DNA from: Platycnemis pennipes
Taxonomy: Eukaryota; Arthropoda; Insecta; Odonata; Platycnemididae
Assembly: GCA_933228895.1 (NCBI GenBank)
Contig: OW121857.1
Span: forward strand, 75,139,672-75,203,671
Direction: 5' to 3'
DNA length: 64,000 nt
Part shown: positions 33,358-44,726 of the stretch, piece by piece
How positions within the stretch are numbered: position 1 is the stretch's first letter
How the letters are laid out: every line of letters begins with the position of its first letter
Made by a program: the position numbers and the translations under genes
Notes under the pieces: generated by a model
Databases searched by the model: none
What the model was told of the DNA's origin: nothing
Seen by the model: only the letters and a program-made list of their open reading frames with translations

Positions 33358-33850
33358 ATTGTGCGGGATATTCCTCTCCCCTTTCTAACCAAGTGCTCTC
33401 TCAAACCACCCAAATACACACCAGCGCAAAGAACGTCACCTTCCTCATTTTATCTCACCCCACGAGCTTCAGAATATTTCTCGTGCCTTTCTCTTCCTCT
33501 CTCACTCTCTTTCACGAGGGACTGCAACGGGACTGAACGAGTGTACATGCATATGGGGAGGGCAAGTCGGCAGTCCCAAAGAAATGGCACGACCCCACCC
33601 CACCGCTGCGATCTCACCACTTTTCTCCCACACCCTCCCTCCTCCCCATCTAACATAAACAAAGTGGTGTTCCAGAGACAAACGCCGAGGGAGTGTGGTC
33701 GGGTGAAGGGACGCGGTTAAAAGGTTGTAGGTGGGTTGGGAAGGTTTGAACGAGACAGAGGAGTGAAAAGGTCGTAAGGGGGAGAGGAATGGAGATGGCT
33801 GGAGAAAGGTAGCAAGACCATGAAAGAGGAGATGTCGGTTAGTACTCGTC
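33358..33850. repeat. pyrimidine-rich then purine-rich tract
   Basis: The plus strand is C/T-rich from 33.36 to 33.66 kb (CCTTTCTC, CTCTCTCACTC, CACCCTCCCTCCTCC) and switches to G/A-rich from about 33.68 to 33.84 kb. Frames of 70-119 codons on both strands result from this composition. Confidence 0.6.
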
Positions 33851-33957
33851 AAAAGTTCGGAGAGAAAAAATTAATTAAATAGAGAGATTGAAGTCCACTA
33901 TGTCAATGATGAGGACTTTCACCCGTATTTTAAGTCTCTTTCCGCATTTCAGACCGG

Positions 33958-34196
33958 GAGGAAAGGTGTAAGGATGGGAATGGAAGGGAAAGGAGGAAGG
34001 GTGGAGAGAAACCCTATTAGCCTACTCTCAAAGACAGGCACCAAGGGGACCACGGCATAACGTCCCATCCGACGGACGGAGTACTGAACCTGAAATGCCC
34101 TCCACTAGGCACTCAAGTAGAGACCTGTTTGTCACAGAAAAAAATTCCACCCCAAAGATGGCCCCAGTGCTCTAGCCACCACACCAACCCGATCCC
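33958..34196 (-). mobile_element. SINE-1 copy with internal deletion of the B-box
   Basis: Plus-strand GGAGGAAGGGTGGAG, then TTAGCCTACTCTCAAAG, GGGGACCACGGCATAACGTC and CCATCCGACGGACGGAGTAC follow the 30.7-kb copy block by block. The segment that should hold GGGAATCGAACCCGG is replaced by a short CCACCCCAAAGATGGCC junction, so the B box is deleted. The end CACCACACCAACCCGATCCC is intact. Without a B box it could not be transcribed by polymerase III. Confidence 0.85.
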
Positions 34197-34204
34197 CGCT
34201 ACTC

Positions 34205-34328
34205 GAATACTCTCCACAAAACACTCAGGTAAGGGGCAGTTTACCAATGAAAATTATCTTCCACTGCAGGGATTCGAAACCGGGCCCTCCCGGTGAGAGT
34301 ACATTACTACACTAATTAGATGAGGGGC
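34205..34328 (-). mobile_element. second, partial SINE-1 head adjoining the previous copy
   Basis: CTCTCCACAAAACACTCAGG then GGGGCAGTTTACCAATGAAA matches the CCTCCACTAGACACTTAAGC, GGGACCAGTTTTCCACTGAAA segment of SINE-1. It is followed by GGGATTCGAAACCGGGCCC holding a B box in reverse complement and a diverged head ending near GATGAGGGG. Its core and tail are missing, so it is a head-only remnant next to the neighbouring copy. Confidence 0.7.
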
Positions 34329-35870
34329 TAAACCTATACAACAGGTGCTACCACTGATTATATAGATATCGCAGCATCCATAGATCCACCATCACAAGAC
34401 CTTTTCTTCAGCATTGCTAATGCCTCTTATTCACGGTAAAATTTTCAGCAAGAGTTTTATATTTTTTCACTTAAAATTCCAGACTTGTACGTAAACCTTA
34501 TTTCGTTGCTACCGGTAAACCTATTCAAAAACTGCTATTACGACTTATCAGCCACGTATGGGATGTTTTGCGATCAGTAATGTTTTACCGCTGTTCTTCG
34601 TTTTCATAATAGCTTTTGTAGTTGCAAGCCTTGCTTGCGGTACATTTATGCCGATAATGGACACCGCATCACTTCTTGCGTTATTATCCCTTAGAGGTGA
34701 CTTCACGACACAGTTACACTGGTGTATTTGATAAGCATTCTTCCAAAAACAAGGGCACTGCCTCGACGTTCAATGAGCTTTATTCCATGACTAGCAGACC
34801 TGCTGCCTGCTTTGCAGGCAGTCTCTTGCCTAGTGTGCCCTTGAGATGAACTTTGTGTTTTTACTTTATTTTTGCACTACTCGAGTGAGAGCAGTGGGAA
34901 ATGTAGGTGCGTTTTCGTTTCCCAAAAATGAAAAAAATATTGGATTAGTTTGTGAAACATGAGTAAACATTTTGGAGTAAAAAAATTTATATTTTTCATT
35001 CCTCTGTGCAATGCTCACTGCAGTAGACTGAGGAGAGTACCATTTTTGAAATACAGTCACTCCGACGATCAGTTAGTCATTGTCGCAAAGATGAAGGCAA
35101 ATATTCCGCCTTCTATCACATCGAGAGAGTCACAGGACCTTAAGATAATTATATCTATCTTTTAGGTGGAGATATAAATGAATGTTTTATTTTAAATTGA
35201 TAAAATACGGAATGGTTTGGGTGTAGGACTGACATTGATAATTATAAAATGGTGGGCGTATTTTCGAATTAACCTGCTGATTTAGCAACAAACATTAATA
35301 CATAATAAACGTTTTATAACCTTCTTTCAACTATTAGAAAAGTACTTTAAAACGCCTAGCTTTGAAATTCATATTTCATACACAAATCGGGGCCGGTAGG
35401 CAACAATTGTTTTATTTCACTATCTTCACATCGAAAACGTCAATTAATATTTTCATACTTACGTAACTGATTGGTGAAACTATTTCCACTTTCTTTAACT
35501 TCTTCAATCCAATTTTTGTCCCTTTATCAAAAACGTAAACATATTTACTTATAAACGTAAACAAAATTGCATAGCAACTGGGTTCCCATGTTAAAAGATA
35601 GGAGAAACACCATTTGTTCGTGCTTAAATTTTCATTTTTTCGGTCAAAAAACGAAAAGAAAAATACACCTAAGCAATGTGCCCAGCTTTTGTCTTTCAAA
35701 CGACACCACTTACACTTCAATCCGACCGGTGCCTTCGGAGATTACCTCAAATTAATGGACCAACCTCGAGCGCTTAAACACTCATACGTACAGACAACTG
35801 CCTTCCACGAACCACGAAGGTTCGTGGTTCGACCCCCGGTTCACGAAAACTTATTCTGCTGATAATTTTC
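34329..35870. other. mostly AT-rich, two small palindromes
   Basis: CTGCCTGCTTTGCAGGCAG lies near 34804-34822. CGAACCACGAAGGTTCGTGGTTCG lies near 35808-35831, followed by GGTTCGACCCCCGGTTCACG, which could pass for a B box. No coding signature is visible; small frames at 34.87-35.17 and 35.41-35.86 kb lack motifs. Confidence 0.45.
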
Positions 35871-36100
35871 AACAGTCCTATGGTAAGTTCGACACAGCCC
35901 TCCACTCCACTATTATAATAATTCCCCTATCCACTCGCTTTATGTTGATATATTTCGTCTTTTATGCCACTCATGGCTTGTTTCATTCACCTCATACGAT
36001 TCCTTTCTTTTCTATTTTTCCCATTTAATTTCCTTTTCACAAATGTCTTGCTTGAAATGTCTTAAACTGCAGAGTCGTCCTGTCGATCCTTGAATATGCA
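35871..36100 (-). mobile_element. LINE-A 3' fragment, degenerate
   Basis: Minus-strand TGGAGTGGAGGGCTGTGTCG at about 35891-35910 matches the TGGAGGGCTGCGTCAAACC end of LINE-A (WRAASN). Farther on, plus-strand CTTGCTTGAAATGTCTTAAA then GTCGTCCTGTC corresponds to CATCAGGCCATCGTGTCTTAAG and GTTGTCCCGTC. The frame is destroyed by indels. Confidence 0.55.
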
Positions 36101-36639
36101 TGAATTTCAAGGTAAGGAAATCTAATCGAATAATATCACTAGGTAAAAAAAAATGCACACAAAGTGTAACACGCTCATATGGTCACTAGAAGTCCGTCTT
36201 ATCATGAGGATATGTGCAGAGTTATATTTATAGATTATTCTTACTAGTATTACATATTCGGGAGAGGGGAACAAGAACTTAGATCGTTTGCACCATTTAG
36301 GATGAACAGCTAATTTTGAATAGGCTAAGGATTCTACCATTGGTCTCTAGATAACATTCTAATACATTATGTTCCACAGTTAATTTCTTGAAATATTCTT
36401 CAATAACTACGCTTTGGGTAAAGTGAAAACACCCATAGACCTTCGAAATATTGAAAATTTCGAGATCATGGATAGGTAAATAGATATTTTTAAATGCTCA
36501 AACGCATAAATATAATTTTACAATGAATGAAAAACTTGAGCTTCAGGTAGCTTACAAGGGGAAAACCTGGAAAAAGCTACCATCAGAAACAATAGTGTTA
36601 GAATTCAAATACTGTACAATCAAAAGCAATGCGTAATAA
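36101..36639. other. AT-rich DNA, nothing recognised
   Basis: No signature is visible. Confidence 0.5.
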
Positions 36640-37140
36640 AAATATAAAAATGAACAAAATGTATCCAAAAAATATGCATAAATTGACATAACAAGTTTGG
36701 CAAATAATATGGAAGAATTATATAGTTTTCTGCACACACAGTTTTCTGAATATATAGTTTGTTATGAAAAAACCATAGTCTTAGGTAATTTAAGTCATTT
36801 TGCGTATCAAATCTTAGACTTTCCCATGTAAAATTACTGTAGCGTGGTGCAAAATAATCCGCAAAGGCAGTAACCTGACCACAAAATTCGTGGCAATAAA
36901 GGTCATTAAAATATACCATAACAATACATTGCCTAAGACTGAACCCTGAGGTACAGAGGTAATATATATAAAATCACTGTAATGATGATTAATGTAGATG
37001 ATCATTTTTGTGGAACTATTTTTCTTCACACATACGAATATACTAATTCTAAGATTAAAATTCAAGTTTTTTACGTGAATGATCCAAAATTGGCTGAAGA
37101 TGCTACTTCTCCCACGTAAGATAATCGAGTGGCACATGAC
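36640..37140 (-). mobile_element. LINE reverse transcriptase palm fragment (Jockey/CR1-like)
   Basis: The minus-strand frame from 37137 encodes HHYSDFIYITSVPQGSVLG (SVPQGSVLG at about 36957-36931), the canonical G-VPQGSVLGP motif before the catalytic aspartates. A frameshift near 36920 moves the rest to a second frame: VYFNDL (from 36916; consensus YINDL), then AFADYF at about 36868-36851, where the catalytic FADD has become FADY. WESLRFDTQNDLNYLRLWFF and HNKLYIQKT follow, the usual W---N-L--W---N-L--N--KT region. It is truncated at both ends and catalytically dead. It might belong to the same family as the 1.6-kb LINE-E end. Confidence 0.8.
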
Positions 37141-37305
37141 TTACTCTGAATTGGGAGCCATCTGGAGGTAAGTTCTATAAAAAAAACTAGAGTAAGTATC
37201 TCAACGAGTAGTTATTCAAGATTCAGTGGTATTTTTTAGATAAAAAAAAACGATTTCTTCCATTAAAGATTCCCGACGGTTTGAAAAACCCTTTAGAAAA
37301 GAGGA
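37141..37305. other. nothing recognised
   Basis: Short AT-rich spacer. Confidence 0.5.
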
Positions 37306-37700
37306 TATATCGTATTAGGGCAAAAAAGATTGGGGAGTGCTCGTATAGTCCCTTGTCTAGGCCAGTAGAATGTGAGGATAAGTACGGGAGAGGGGGTGAG
37401 ATGTGAGAGAAATATTGGATGGAGGGGATGTAGGGTAAGGTGGGTGCAGCGGGAGAGGTTGAAGAAGAGAGAGGAGCTTGAGGAAGGATTTAGGAGGAAA
37501 AGGCAAGGATTTACGGGAAGAGTGGGGAGAAGAACAGCGCAGGAGAGAGGAGACATGCGGAGGACGGGGTGGAAAGGGGTGAAAAGCCTTCAAGTCCTTG
37601 AAAGAGAAAGGGTAGGAGGATGCTTTAAAGAAGACGTAATTTACTGGCAGAGAGGGACGACGTGGACGCTGAAATTGGAAAGATAGCGAAGGAAATGGTA
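37306..37700. repeat. purine-rich low-complexity tract
   Basis: The plus strand is G/A-rich (GGAGAGGGGG, GAGAGAGGAGC, GGAGGAAAAGG and similar). It produces a charged plus-strand frame of 104 codons and proline/serine-rich minus frames of 87 and 123 codons, none credible as proteins. Confidence 0.6.
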
Positions 37701-39559
37701 AAATACATGCAAGCCGGCGCCGCCCCACCCTTTTCTCTACTTGTAGGGTCTGGCAATAAATGATCGCCCGGGATAGGGGGCGTGGAAGAAATGGACCGAC
37801 GGCGACGCGATTCGGTGCGAAATACGCTCTAAATTCCTTGTTTCTCCCCCAGCACCTGCGATCGGATTCGACGGGGAATTAAAGCAAAACGGACTCAATG
37901 CCTCGTTCCCCCAAATACTAATGAAGGGCTTGAACATCCACCTCCTAGCTCTTCGATTTTAATTTGAGGTGCCGTTTCGCATGCACCAATACTGTCGGAC
38001 TGGGGCTAAGCCGAAATTTCCGTCGATATTTAAATAAACAGCGTCACTTAAGGCAGTGCTCGAAAATCAAACAAGCCATCGACGAATATTTTGAAGAAAA
38101 CAATTTGATATGAAAAATATAGAAAGTTAATACGTTTTCTTCATAAGAAAAATCCTCCTAAGAAGACCGGCAAAGTTTATGAATTTTCTTACCAATATTA
38201 TGATACAAATTATCGGAAAATTAAGAGTTAAATAAACCAGAGGCCGTAGTTGAAATCTGCATAGCAGTGTACCAAACAGTGGTTACGATCTGGGGATATG
38301 GTCACGAATCAAAACCCCTCCGATTAAAATCCGAGATTGTTAGTTGGAACTCAATTACACAAGGTGCGCGTAAAAGTACTTGATTCATAAGCTTGTAACT
38401 GCCTAATTTCAAGCCAAAAGTTGTTTTTCTACTGTTTCTCCGAAAGTCAATCTTTACCATAAGCTATTGCTCCATTAGAGACGCACAAGTGACTACCAAT
38501 AAGGACAGTCGCAACGTCATACTTACATAATAGGACGAACAAAATCATTGGCATTAGCTAGCAAATACTCCGCATGCCAAGGATTGCAGCGGTCTATTGA
38601 CATTCCATCTGCATAGGCGCTGAATTTTTTGACTTTACATGAATATACTGACACGATATGGATCAAGAAAGAAAAATAACATCCAAAAATGAGACCAATG
38701 AATGGGGTCTAAAATTGTCAAATATAAGATGGTTATACACAGGCATACAAAGATTGAAAAAAGAGAGAGGCAAGCATGACTCCTTTCAGTTATGCTAAGC
38801 CTGAGATAGAGTCGTAGATATTTTATTCGTTATCCAAGCTACGGCCAACCTCTTTTAAAGTGAAAGTGAACTGATTGCCTTTAGTGAAGAGCTTGCATTT
38901 ACCCACTTCTCTTTACTAGCCATTAAATTTGATTGGGGGAGTACCGTAATGTTATGATTTCATATAAATACGGCAAAACGATAAACGCTGAAAGAGGCAA
39001 GGATAAATCCTTATTTAGGAACTAAACAGATAATCACTATTAAGAATCAAATATCATATATTCAAATATTTTCTTTGTTTGATCGAGAACCCTGACGCTT
39101 CAATTTAATGTAAATACGGCAAATCGATAAGGGGAAATTATTTCAAACGTTCTATGAAGGTTATCCTTATCAATGAGTAAAAATGTTACATGTATATAAA
39201 ATATTTTATACGTATGACATAATGTTCTTTTTACGATTAAAATATTTTTGATCATGAAAGTTTCAAGTAGGGAATGTTGAGTTGAAAACCTAATTCGCTT
39301 GGCATGTAAAATAGCATTTCCCATCTATGAAACGTGCAGGAAAACGAAAGTATCCTATTCGAACAACCACGCAATTGAATTTTCCAGCTCTTCACGATCG
39401 GCAGATGTGTAAATATTAGAGGCGAACGCATTTGATATATCGGACAGGGGATACGACCACAGGCTCAAACCACACACACCCAACTACGCGGATGGAAATG
39501 CAGAATAAACGATGGCTTAAAAGATTAAGTTATGCAAAATTAGGGAAGAAATCCGGCGG
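37701..39559. other. unassigned, with a short direct repeat
   Basis: ATAAATACGGCAAAACGATAA near 38965 recurs as GTAAATACGGCAAATCGATAA near 39110. Otherwise there is no gene or repeat signature. Confidence 0.4.
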
Positions 39560-40470
39560 AAAATCAGAGCGAGCAGAGGAGGGTCCAAGAGCGATAACAA
39601 ACGAACGGAACGAGGAAGGGAGCCAGGATATTTTTCTGAGAGAATTCAAGTTACGTACTACAGCAAGGGTAGGAATTTAAGAAGATAGTGAGGGAACAAA
39701 ACTGCGAGGGAGCCCGGTTGCACGTCAATATAAAAACGTTTGGTAAACAAAGATAGGTAGTAGATGGCGAACGCAGGACTCCAACATATATCCCTTGCGT
39801 AATGGCTAAGGGAGTAGAGGAGAAGGGTTGGGTCTGGAACAGGGTCCAAAAGGAGAAGAGATGGATTCGACAAGAGTGAAAAGCAAAGGGGATGAAAAAC
39901 AAAGAACCGACAAATGGAAGAAAAGGGGTGGGAGGCAAATAAAAAAAACATGAAAATAAAACTCAAAGGAGGATGAATATTAAAAGGGGCAAGGGGAGGA
40001 GCAAAAAGAGAAGAGAAGAGAGGAAAGAAAAGAAAAGAGGAGGGGGAAACGTAGTGAGGCGAGGGTTACGGCAGAGGACCGGGGATTTAAAACATTTTTT
40101 TTCCTCCGGCCGAATTTTTTCTCGCATTTTTTTTAATGGGGAGATATGCGAGCGGAGAAAGAGGAGGAAGGGGAAGACAAAGAGAGTGCAGAGAAAGGAA
40201 GGGAGTAAGAGGAAAGGAAAAAAGAAAAGGGATTGTGGGTGGGAAGAGAGAGAGAGAAGCACGGGGGAGTGAAGTCCCTCGCAAGGGAAGGAATAAGGGT
40301 AGGAGAGAGCGAGAAAGAGAATATGAAAAACCCAAGAGATGGCCCCGGTGCAGAGAGAGACGTCCTCCCGCTCCCTTGCCCCTTTATTCCCATTCCCGCA
40401 GCCCTTTTTATGCGAGGAAAGTTTTTTCTTGGCGAGGAGAGGGAGGAGAGGATTCTAGCTTTACTTAAAA
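39560..40470. repeat. long purine-rich tract
   Basis: Roughly 900 bp with strong G/A bias on the plus strand, densest at 39.96-40.34 kb (GAGAAGAGAAGAGAGG, GAAAAGAAAAGAGGAGG, GAGAGAGAGAGAAGC). Charged plus-strand frames (82-110 codons) and serine/leucine/proline-rich minus frames are its shadows. Such tracts can adopt triplex or non-B structure; that is inference. Confidence 0.7.
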
Positions 40471-41694
40471 AGATCATTCTACGACTCTTGCCTCAGGATT
40501 AAAAATTAAGACCCGTGGACGCCGAGTGAATTGGCCAGGGGGCGGGTGGGGAGAGAAAAAGGACCATGGCAGGGGGTGGGAGGGGTTGGAGAGGGTAGGG
40601 AGCGGGCAGCAGGATGGAAACTTGGGAGCCACACGCGATGCTCATTTTAAAACATCGCTGTTTGCACTTAAACGCCGATACTTTCTTACAGAACATTATT
40701 TATAGTGAAATTCTACGGCTGAAATGGCTCTTATTGTCAAAATGAAAACAAAATTTGCAATATACCACAGAATATATGATACTTTGTTTTCATTTTGAAA
40801 TGTTCAAACACCACAATATATCGCCGGAATCCACTGAATTTGGGCTCTTATTGTGTTACAATCTGAGTGAAAATCAATCACAATTATCAATATTTTAGCA
40901 AGAAATCATCCATACATTACGCTTCGCAGATATTTCACCTATCCAACCCTCTAATCTCTCCTATAAAAATTCTACATGATAAGGAAATTATTCTTCCCGT
41001 AAAATTCTATAAGACAGTTTTCATAGTATAGACATTCGTAATGAATAACTTAATTACCTATTTCTCAAAAATATTATTCACTTACCAGCTCTTGCTAGCA
41101 TTTTCATTATTTTTAACAAAGGATAAATATATTATGTATTTTTCTCCAAACGTAACAGAAGGCTGGATCCCCTCCCCCGTTATGGATAGTGCATAGCGTA
41201 ACGGTAGGTCCAACCTCGTATTGTTACGCCAAATGATGTCCACATCGAGAATTAAATGAGTTTAGAAATAAACTACACAAGGTCAAACGATAATAACCCA
41301 TTACGCACAGACAAAACAAAGTCTGTTTCAAAAGATATGTGATACAATTCACCGGTTACATACGTAATTGATTCATCACAATATTGTTGTGATGCTTCCT
41401 TCACCAGCCACAGAAAGAACTTATGCTAAAATCAAACATAAAAAAAGTCCCCCCACCATAACAAAACAATGTTATTTCAATTTAAATCATTCAAAGATAT
41501 ACTAAAATCCAAAGAGTAACATTCTCGATGTTCTAAATTATTCCAAAATCCGTCCACCTAATTAAGATAATCGAGCGTAAAACATGGCATATGCTAACGT
41601 TTACACATAAAGAAGAATGGAATAAAAATTATGAACCTTCCTTGATTGCAGCTAATCCTCCACTGATTCTAGCTTAAGACTTTAAATAAATTCC
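40471..41694. other. unassigned; small inverted repeat at 40.74 kb
   Basis: TCAAAATGAAAACAAA (40737-40752) is the exact reverse complement of TTTGTTTTCATTTTGA (40783-40798), arms of 16 bp with a 30-base loop. No direct repeats flank it. A G-rich patch lies at 40.53-40.61 kb. Confidence 0.5.
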
Positions 41695-41860
41695 TCTCCA
41701 TTGTGTGGCCTCGTGTGGGATATGAGGGGGAAATATATGAAAAAGAAGGATGAATTTAGCGCGAAGGGGTCAGCCGATAGAAGAATCGTGTGGAGAGTAG
41801 AGTAAAAGCAATCATGGAATTGATTACTAATTATGATGACGATACATTGAATTGATTTAG
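41695..41860 (+). mobile_element. LINE-A 3' fragment
   Basis: SADRRIVWRVE then KQSWN on the plus strand corresponds to LADRRIEWRAASNQS of the 6-kb copy, and AATTATGATGACGATAC is a decayed (GAT)n tail. It is directly followed by the foldback element at 41.88 kb. Confidence 0.65.
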
Positions 41861-41882
41861 GAGATACTTTGTGAAAAAGTGA

Positions 41883-42091
41883 CATACTGACAGAAAAAAC
41901 TTGAACGATGTATTTTTCACACACTTTATTGAATTACTAAACCCTACCATTATCAATACTCTTGTGTCATTACCAGGGGTACTTTGGGATACTTTTACCC
42001 TTGATAATGACACCAGTGTCGAAACCAACAGGGTTTAGTAATTCAAGAAAGAGAGTGAAAAAAACATCGTAAATGTTTTTCTGTCAGTATG
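41883..42091. mobile_element. Foldback element 3 (209 bp) with hammerhead-like motif
   Basis: CATACTGACAGAAAAA (from 41883) and TTTTTCTGTCAGTATG (to 42091) are the outer ends of inverted arms of about 95 bp. The arms share TTGAATTACTAAACCCT and a TGTCATTA-C-AGGGGT-type inner part and are diverged by substitutions and small indels. The right arm reads TTGATAAT (42001-42008), GACAC, CA, GTGTC, GAAACC: a 5-bp stem between a CTGANGA-like box and GAAA, as in a hammerhead core with a degenerate first box. No clean flanking direct repeat was found. Probable PLE terminal-repeat derivative. Confidence 0.65.
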
Positions 42092-43439
42092 ATGATGATG
42101 TTTCTATATTTCGATTCTTTTTCCTGTATTTCCGCCGTAAATACTGGAACATAATAACACCAAAATTGGTTGACCTTACGAGGCCCAATTTTCGATACAC
42201 GACGTACGGAGATGGATCGACATCGACGCTTAATAAAGGAACGCATCGCTCTCCACGAGTAAAAGGGCTGGGCGGAGGGGGTAGGAGAGGGATAACGCGT
42301 CCGTGCACGGATCTGGCTCAGAAAATGGGAAGATTAAAACTTTTTCCTTCTCCTTCAAGCCTGCTCCCATTTTTTCCTGAATTAGAGATCATAGGGGTAA
42401 GCTTAGGGGTAGGACAGGACGGGTGCAGAGCATTTTCGGAGTGGGGGGGGGGGGGGGCAGGAGACATAACACCTCTTACGTATTAATTGATGGACGCAGA
42501 ACTTCCCCATCCCTGCGGGGAAGGTAATGTTGGGAACGTGAAACTTGGTTTAAATTACCTCTGCCCTCTCATCTCCTCCCATTTTTTAAAACGCGTCGCA
42601 TTGTTTCACTATAAAATGTTCCTCTCCGGGAGAGAAAAAAAGGGACACCAATATGCATTCCACGGGGGTGAGTGTATTACATTTCCTCTAACTCATAATT
42701 ACCATCGTCTTATAACAAGGTTAAGGACTTATTAAGTTCCTCCTTCCAAGTTTTTCTGAGGATTCATCCAGTCATGCTTGGTTTATTTTCAGCGTTTCCC
42801 GGCACTAATCACAAAAACTACCGCGAGAGGGGTTCAGAATTGACGTCCACGGTGGTCTATGAAAAAAAATGTGGCAACTAAAAAAACTAGAAACAAAAAA
42901 CAAAAGACGAAATGAAATCGATACTATCTGAACAAAATTTTTTTCGCCTCAAAAATTTCTCCATCTCAGAGTTTGAAGCGTAGAATGAAAGAGGAATTGG
43001 ATGAATTAGATCTTCGCCGCATGAATCCTAACTAGAACTAGTTTTGGAAAGGTAGGTTTAGATGAGAGATTCCTGCTCGGTTATGCATTCTGGAACGCCT
43101 CCGAGACGTTCAAGGGCAATGCTTCCCCCAGAATAGGTGCTCCCCTACCTCCCACAAATCAATCCCTGCATCCCACCATACATGCTTCTTTACCTAGATC
43201 GTATCTTCTTTTGATATCCCTACAGCAAAATATTTAACCATTCTAAATATGTCCAAGATAAGAAAAATCTTCCTCAAATGCGAAGCGAGAATTCCTCATC
43301 ATTACGCAATCGAGCCATAAGATGTTTAGCCGTTTTGCCACGAGTCGAGCCGAATTTCGAATTCGGAAAATTAGAATTTTCTCAAATATGAGAGTGAGAA
43401 TCATTCCACTACGATCATACCTCTACATTAATTTGAGTC
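42092..43439. other. unassigned; 15-base G run
   Basis: An uninterrupted run of 15 Gs lies at 42443-42457. The 137-codon plus frame over 42073-42486 crosses this run and the foldback arm and has no domain. The remainder shows nothing. Confidence 0.45.
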
Positions 43440-43900
43440 ATGTTTTTTTCAATTTAAAGGCACAGAGCCTTGTCGCCGCAGCCACGACCTCCAATCGTCT
43501 GTCTTCAGCCATCCTCTTCATTTCAGCATACGAGCCACATCCCATTTCCGCAACCATAGCGTTTAAATAGGTAGTTCTTGGTCGCCTTTTCAGTTTTTTC
43601 CAAGAATTTTGCCCTCATCAATATTTTCTATGAAGGTGTCATGCCGAAGTAAGTGTACGTTGAGCTTGCCTTTCCTGGTATTAATAGTTCTTAATAGTTA
43701 TTTTTCCGTATGAACTTGATTTAGCACTTGCGCATTTATTTTTCTATCGGTCCACCTAATTCTTGATACTCTCCTCCAAAACTACATTTCTGCAGCTTCA
43801 AGTATGGTGGTTACACTCTTTCGTAGTGTCCATGTCTCACATCCATATCACCCTCGCCAAAACACGTACGCCGCGTATAATAATCGAGCCTAAAGAGGTA
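43440..43900 (-). mobile_element. LINE-F: non-LTR reverse transcriptase C-terminal fragment
   Basis: Minus-strand translation across frames gives TTILEAAEM, then FWRRVSRIRWTDRKINAQVL, LLRTINTRKGKLNVHLLRHD, TFIENIDEGKILGKN and finally KRMAEDRRLE. This order (EM-FWRRM--I-WTD---N--VL, LL-TI--RKGKL-GHL-RHD, I-EGKI-GK, KRMA-DR) is the standard C-terminal region of arthropod endonuclease-reverse transcriptases. Its residues differ from LINE-A and LINE-B, so it is a separate family. Stops and frameshifts make it a pseudogene; the palm is absent. Confidence 0.75.
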
Positions 43901-44726
43901 AGAAGTCCTATCGCAGCCAGGGATAATTCTTCGGAAGGTCCTGAGTAATCACCGCAAATCCAATAGTTGCGGGGAGTTCAAACTTGCCTACAGCCCCAGA
44001 GACGCCTTACACATACATCCCTCTTCCTCCCTTTCCCTTCTCTTCCCCATCTAAGATTTCCCAACTCCTTTGAATCTTACACACGTGCGACTTCACACGT
44101 GACGGAGCAGGGGGAATGGAAGAAGAGAGAGAGACAGAGAAGTAGTGGAGGGAGGAAGGAGTTGAAAGCTCAGAGGATGGTTGTGGGGTGAAGAAGCGGA
44201 GGAGAAAAGACATAAGAAAAAATTAAGAGAGAAGCGCAAGAAACATTCTCCATGCGAGAGGGCGTTGGTGAGGGAAAAAAAGAAATTTGAGTAGGGTACG
44301 GAAGGGTTAGAAATGGGCATCGAAGCGGATGTCTAAGAGAAATTGAAAAAAACGGACTATAAAGTTGGCATGGGAAAAGATATGTGTTGCGAAGGCTTTG
44401 GCGAATACGAGCTTAAATAATTAGGTATGTCGATAGGACAAGTAAACTCCACTGAAAGTAATTTATTGAGCAATTTATTCAGAAATAAATGAATCATAAT
44501 CACAGATATAGCATAATACACAAGTTAAGGGGCACATAGTAATGATTTTTACTAACACACGAAGTACAAAAGCAACATTTAATGTTAACTCGTCAATAAT
44601 TCTAGCCTACTCGTAAGAGCACACAGCGCACGCGCCTGTAAAATCTTGAGAAGTTGGACCTCATTTCCTAACGAAGAGTAATTGCAGACAGTTTTTCAAC
44701 AACCGCGCGAATCAACCGTATCCATG
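43901..44726. other. purine-rich tract then AT-rich DNA
   Basis: A pyrimidine patch at 44.01-44.06 kb is followed by a purine-rich tract at 44.10-44.33 kb, giving spurious frames on both strands. The AT-rich remainder shows nothing. Confidence 0.5.

Noticed and set aside
35808..35850. Palindrome plus GGTTCGACCCC as a tRNA-derived element
   Set aside because: The B-box match results from the palindrome itself; no A box at the right distance.
39960..40502. Charged 89-110 codon frames
   Set aside because: Direct translation of polypurine DNA (Arg/Glu/Gly/Lys only), with Ser/Leu/Pro shadows opposite.
42073..42486. 137-codon plus frame
   Set aside because: Begins in the foldback arm and runs through a 15-G homopolymer; no domain.
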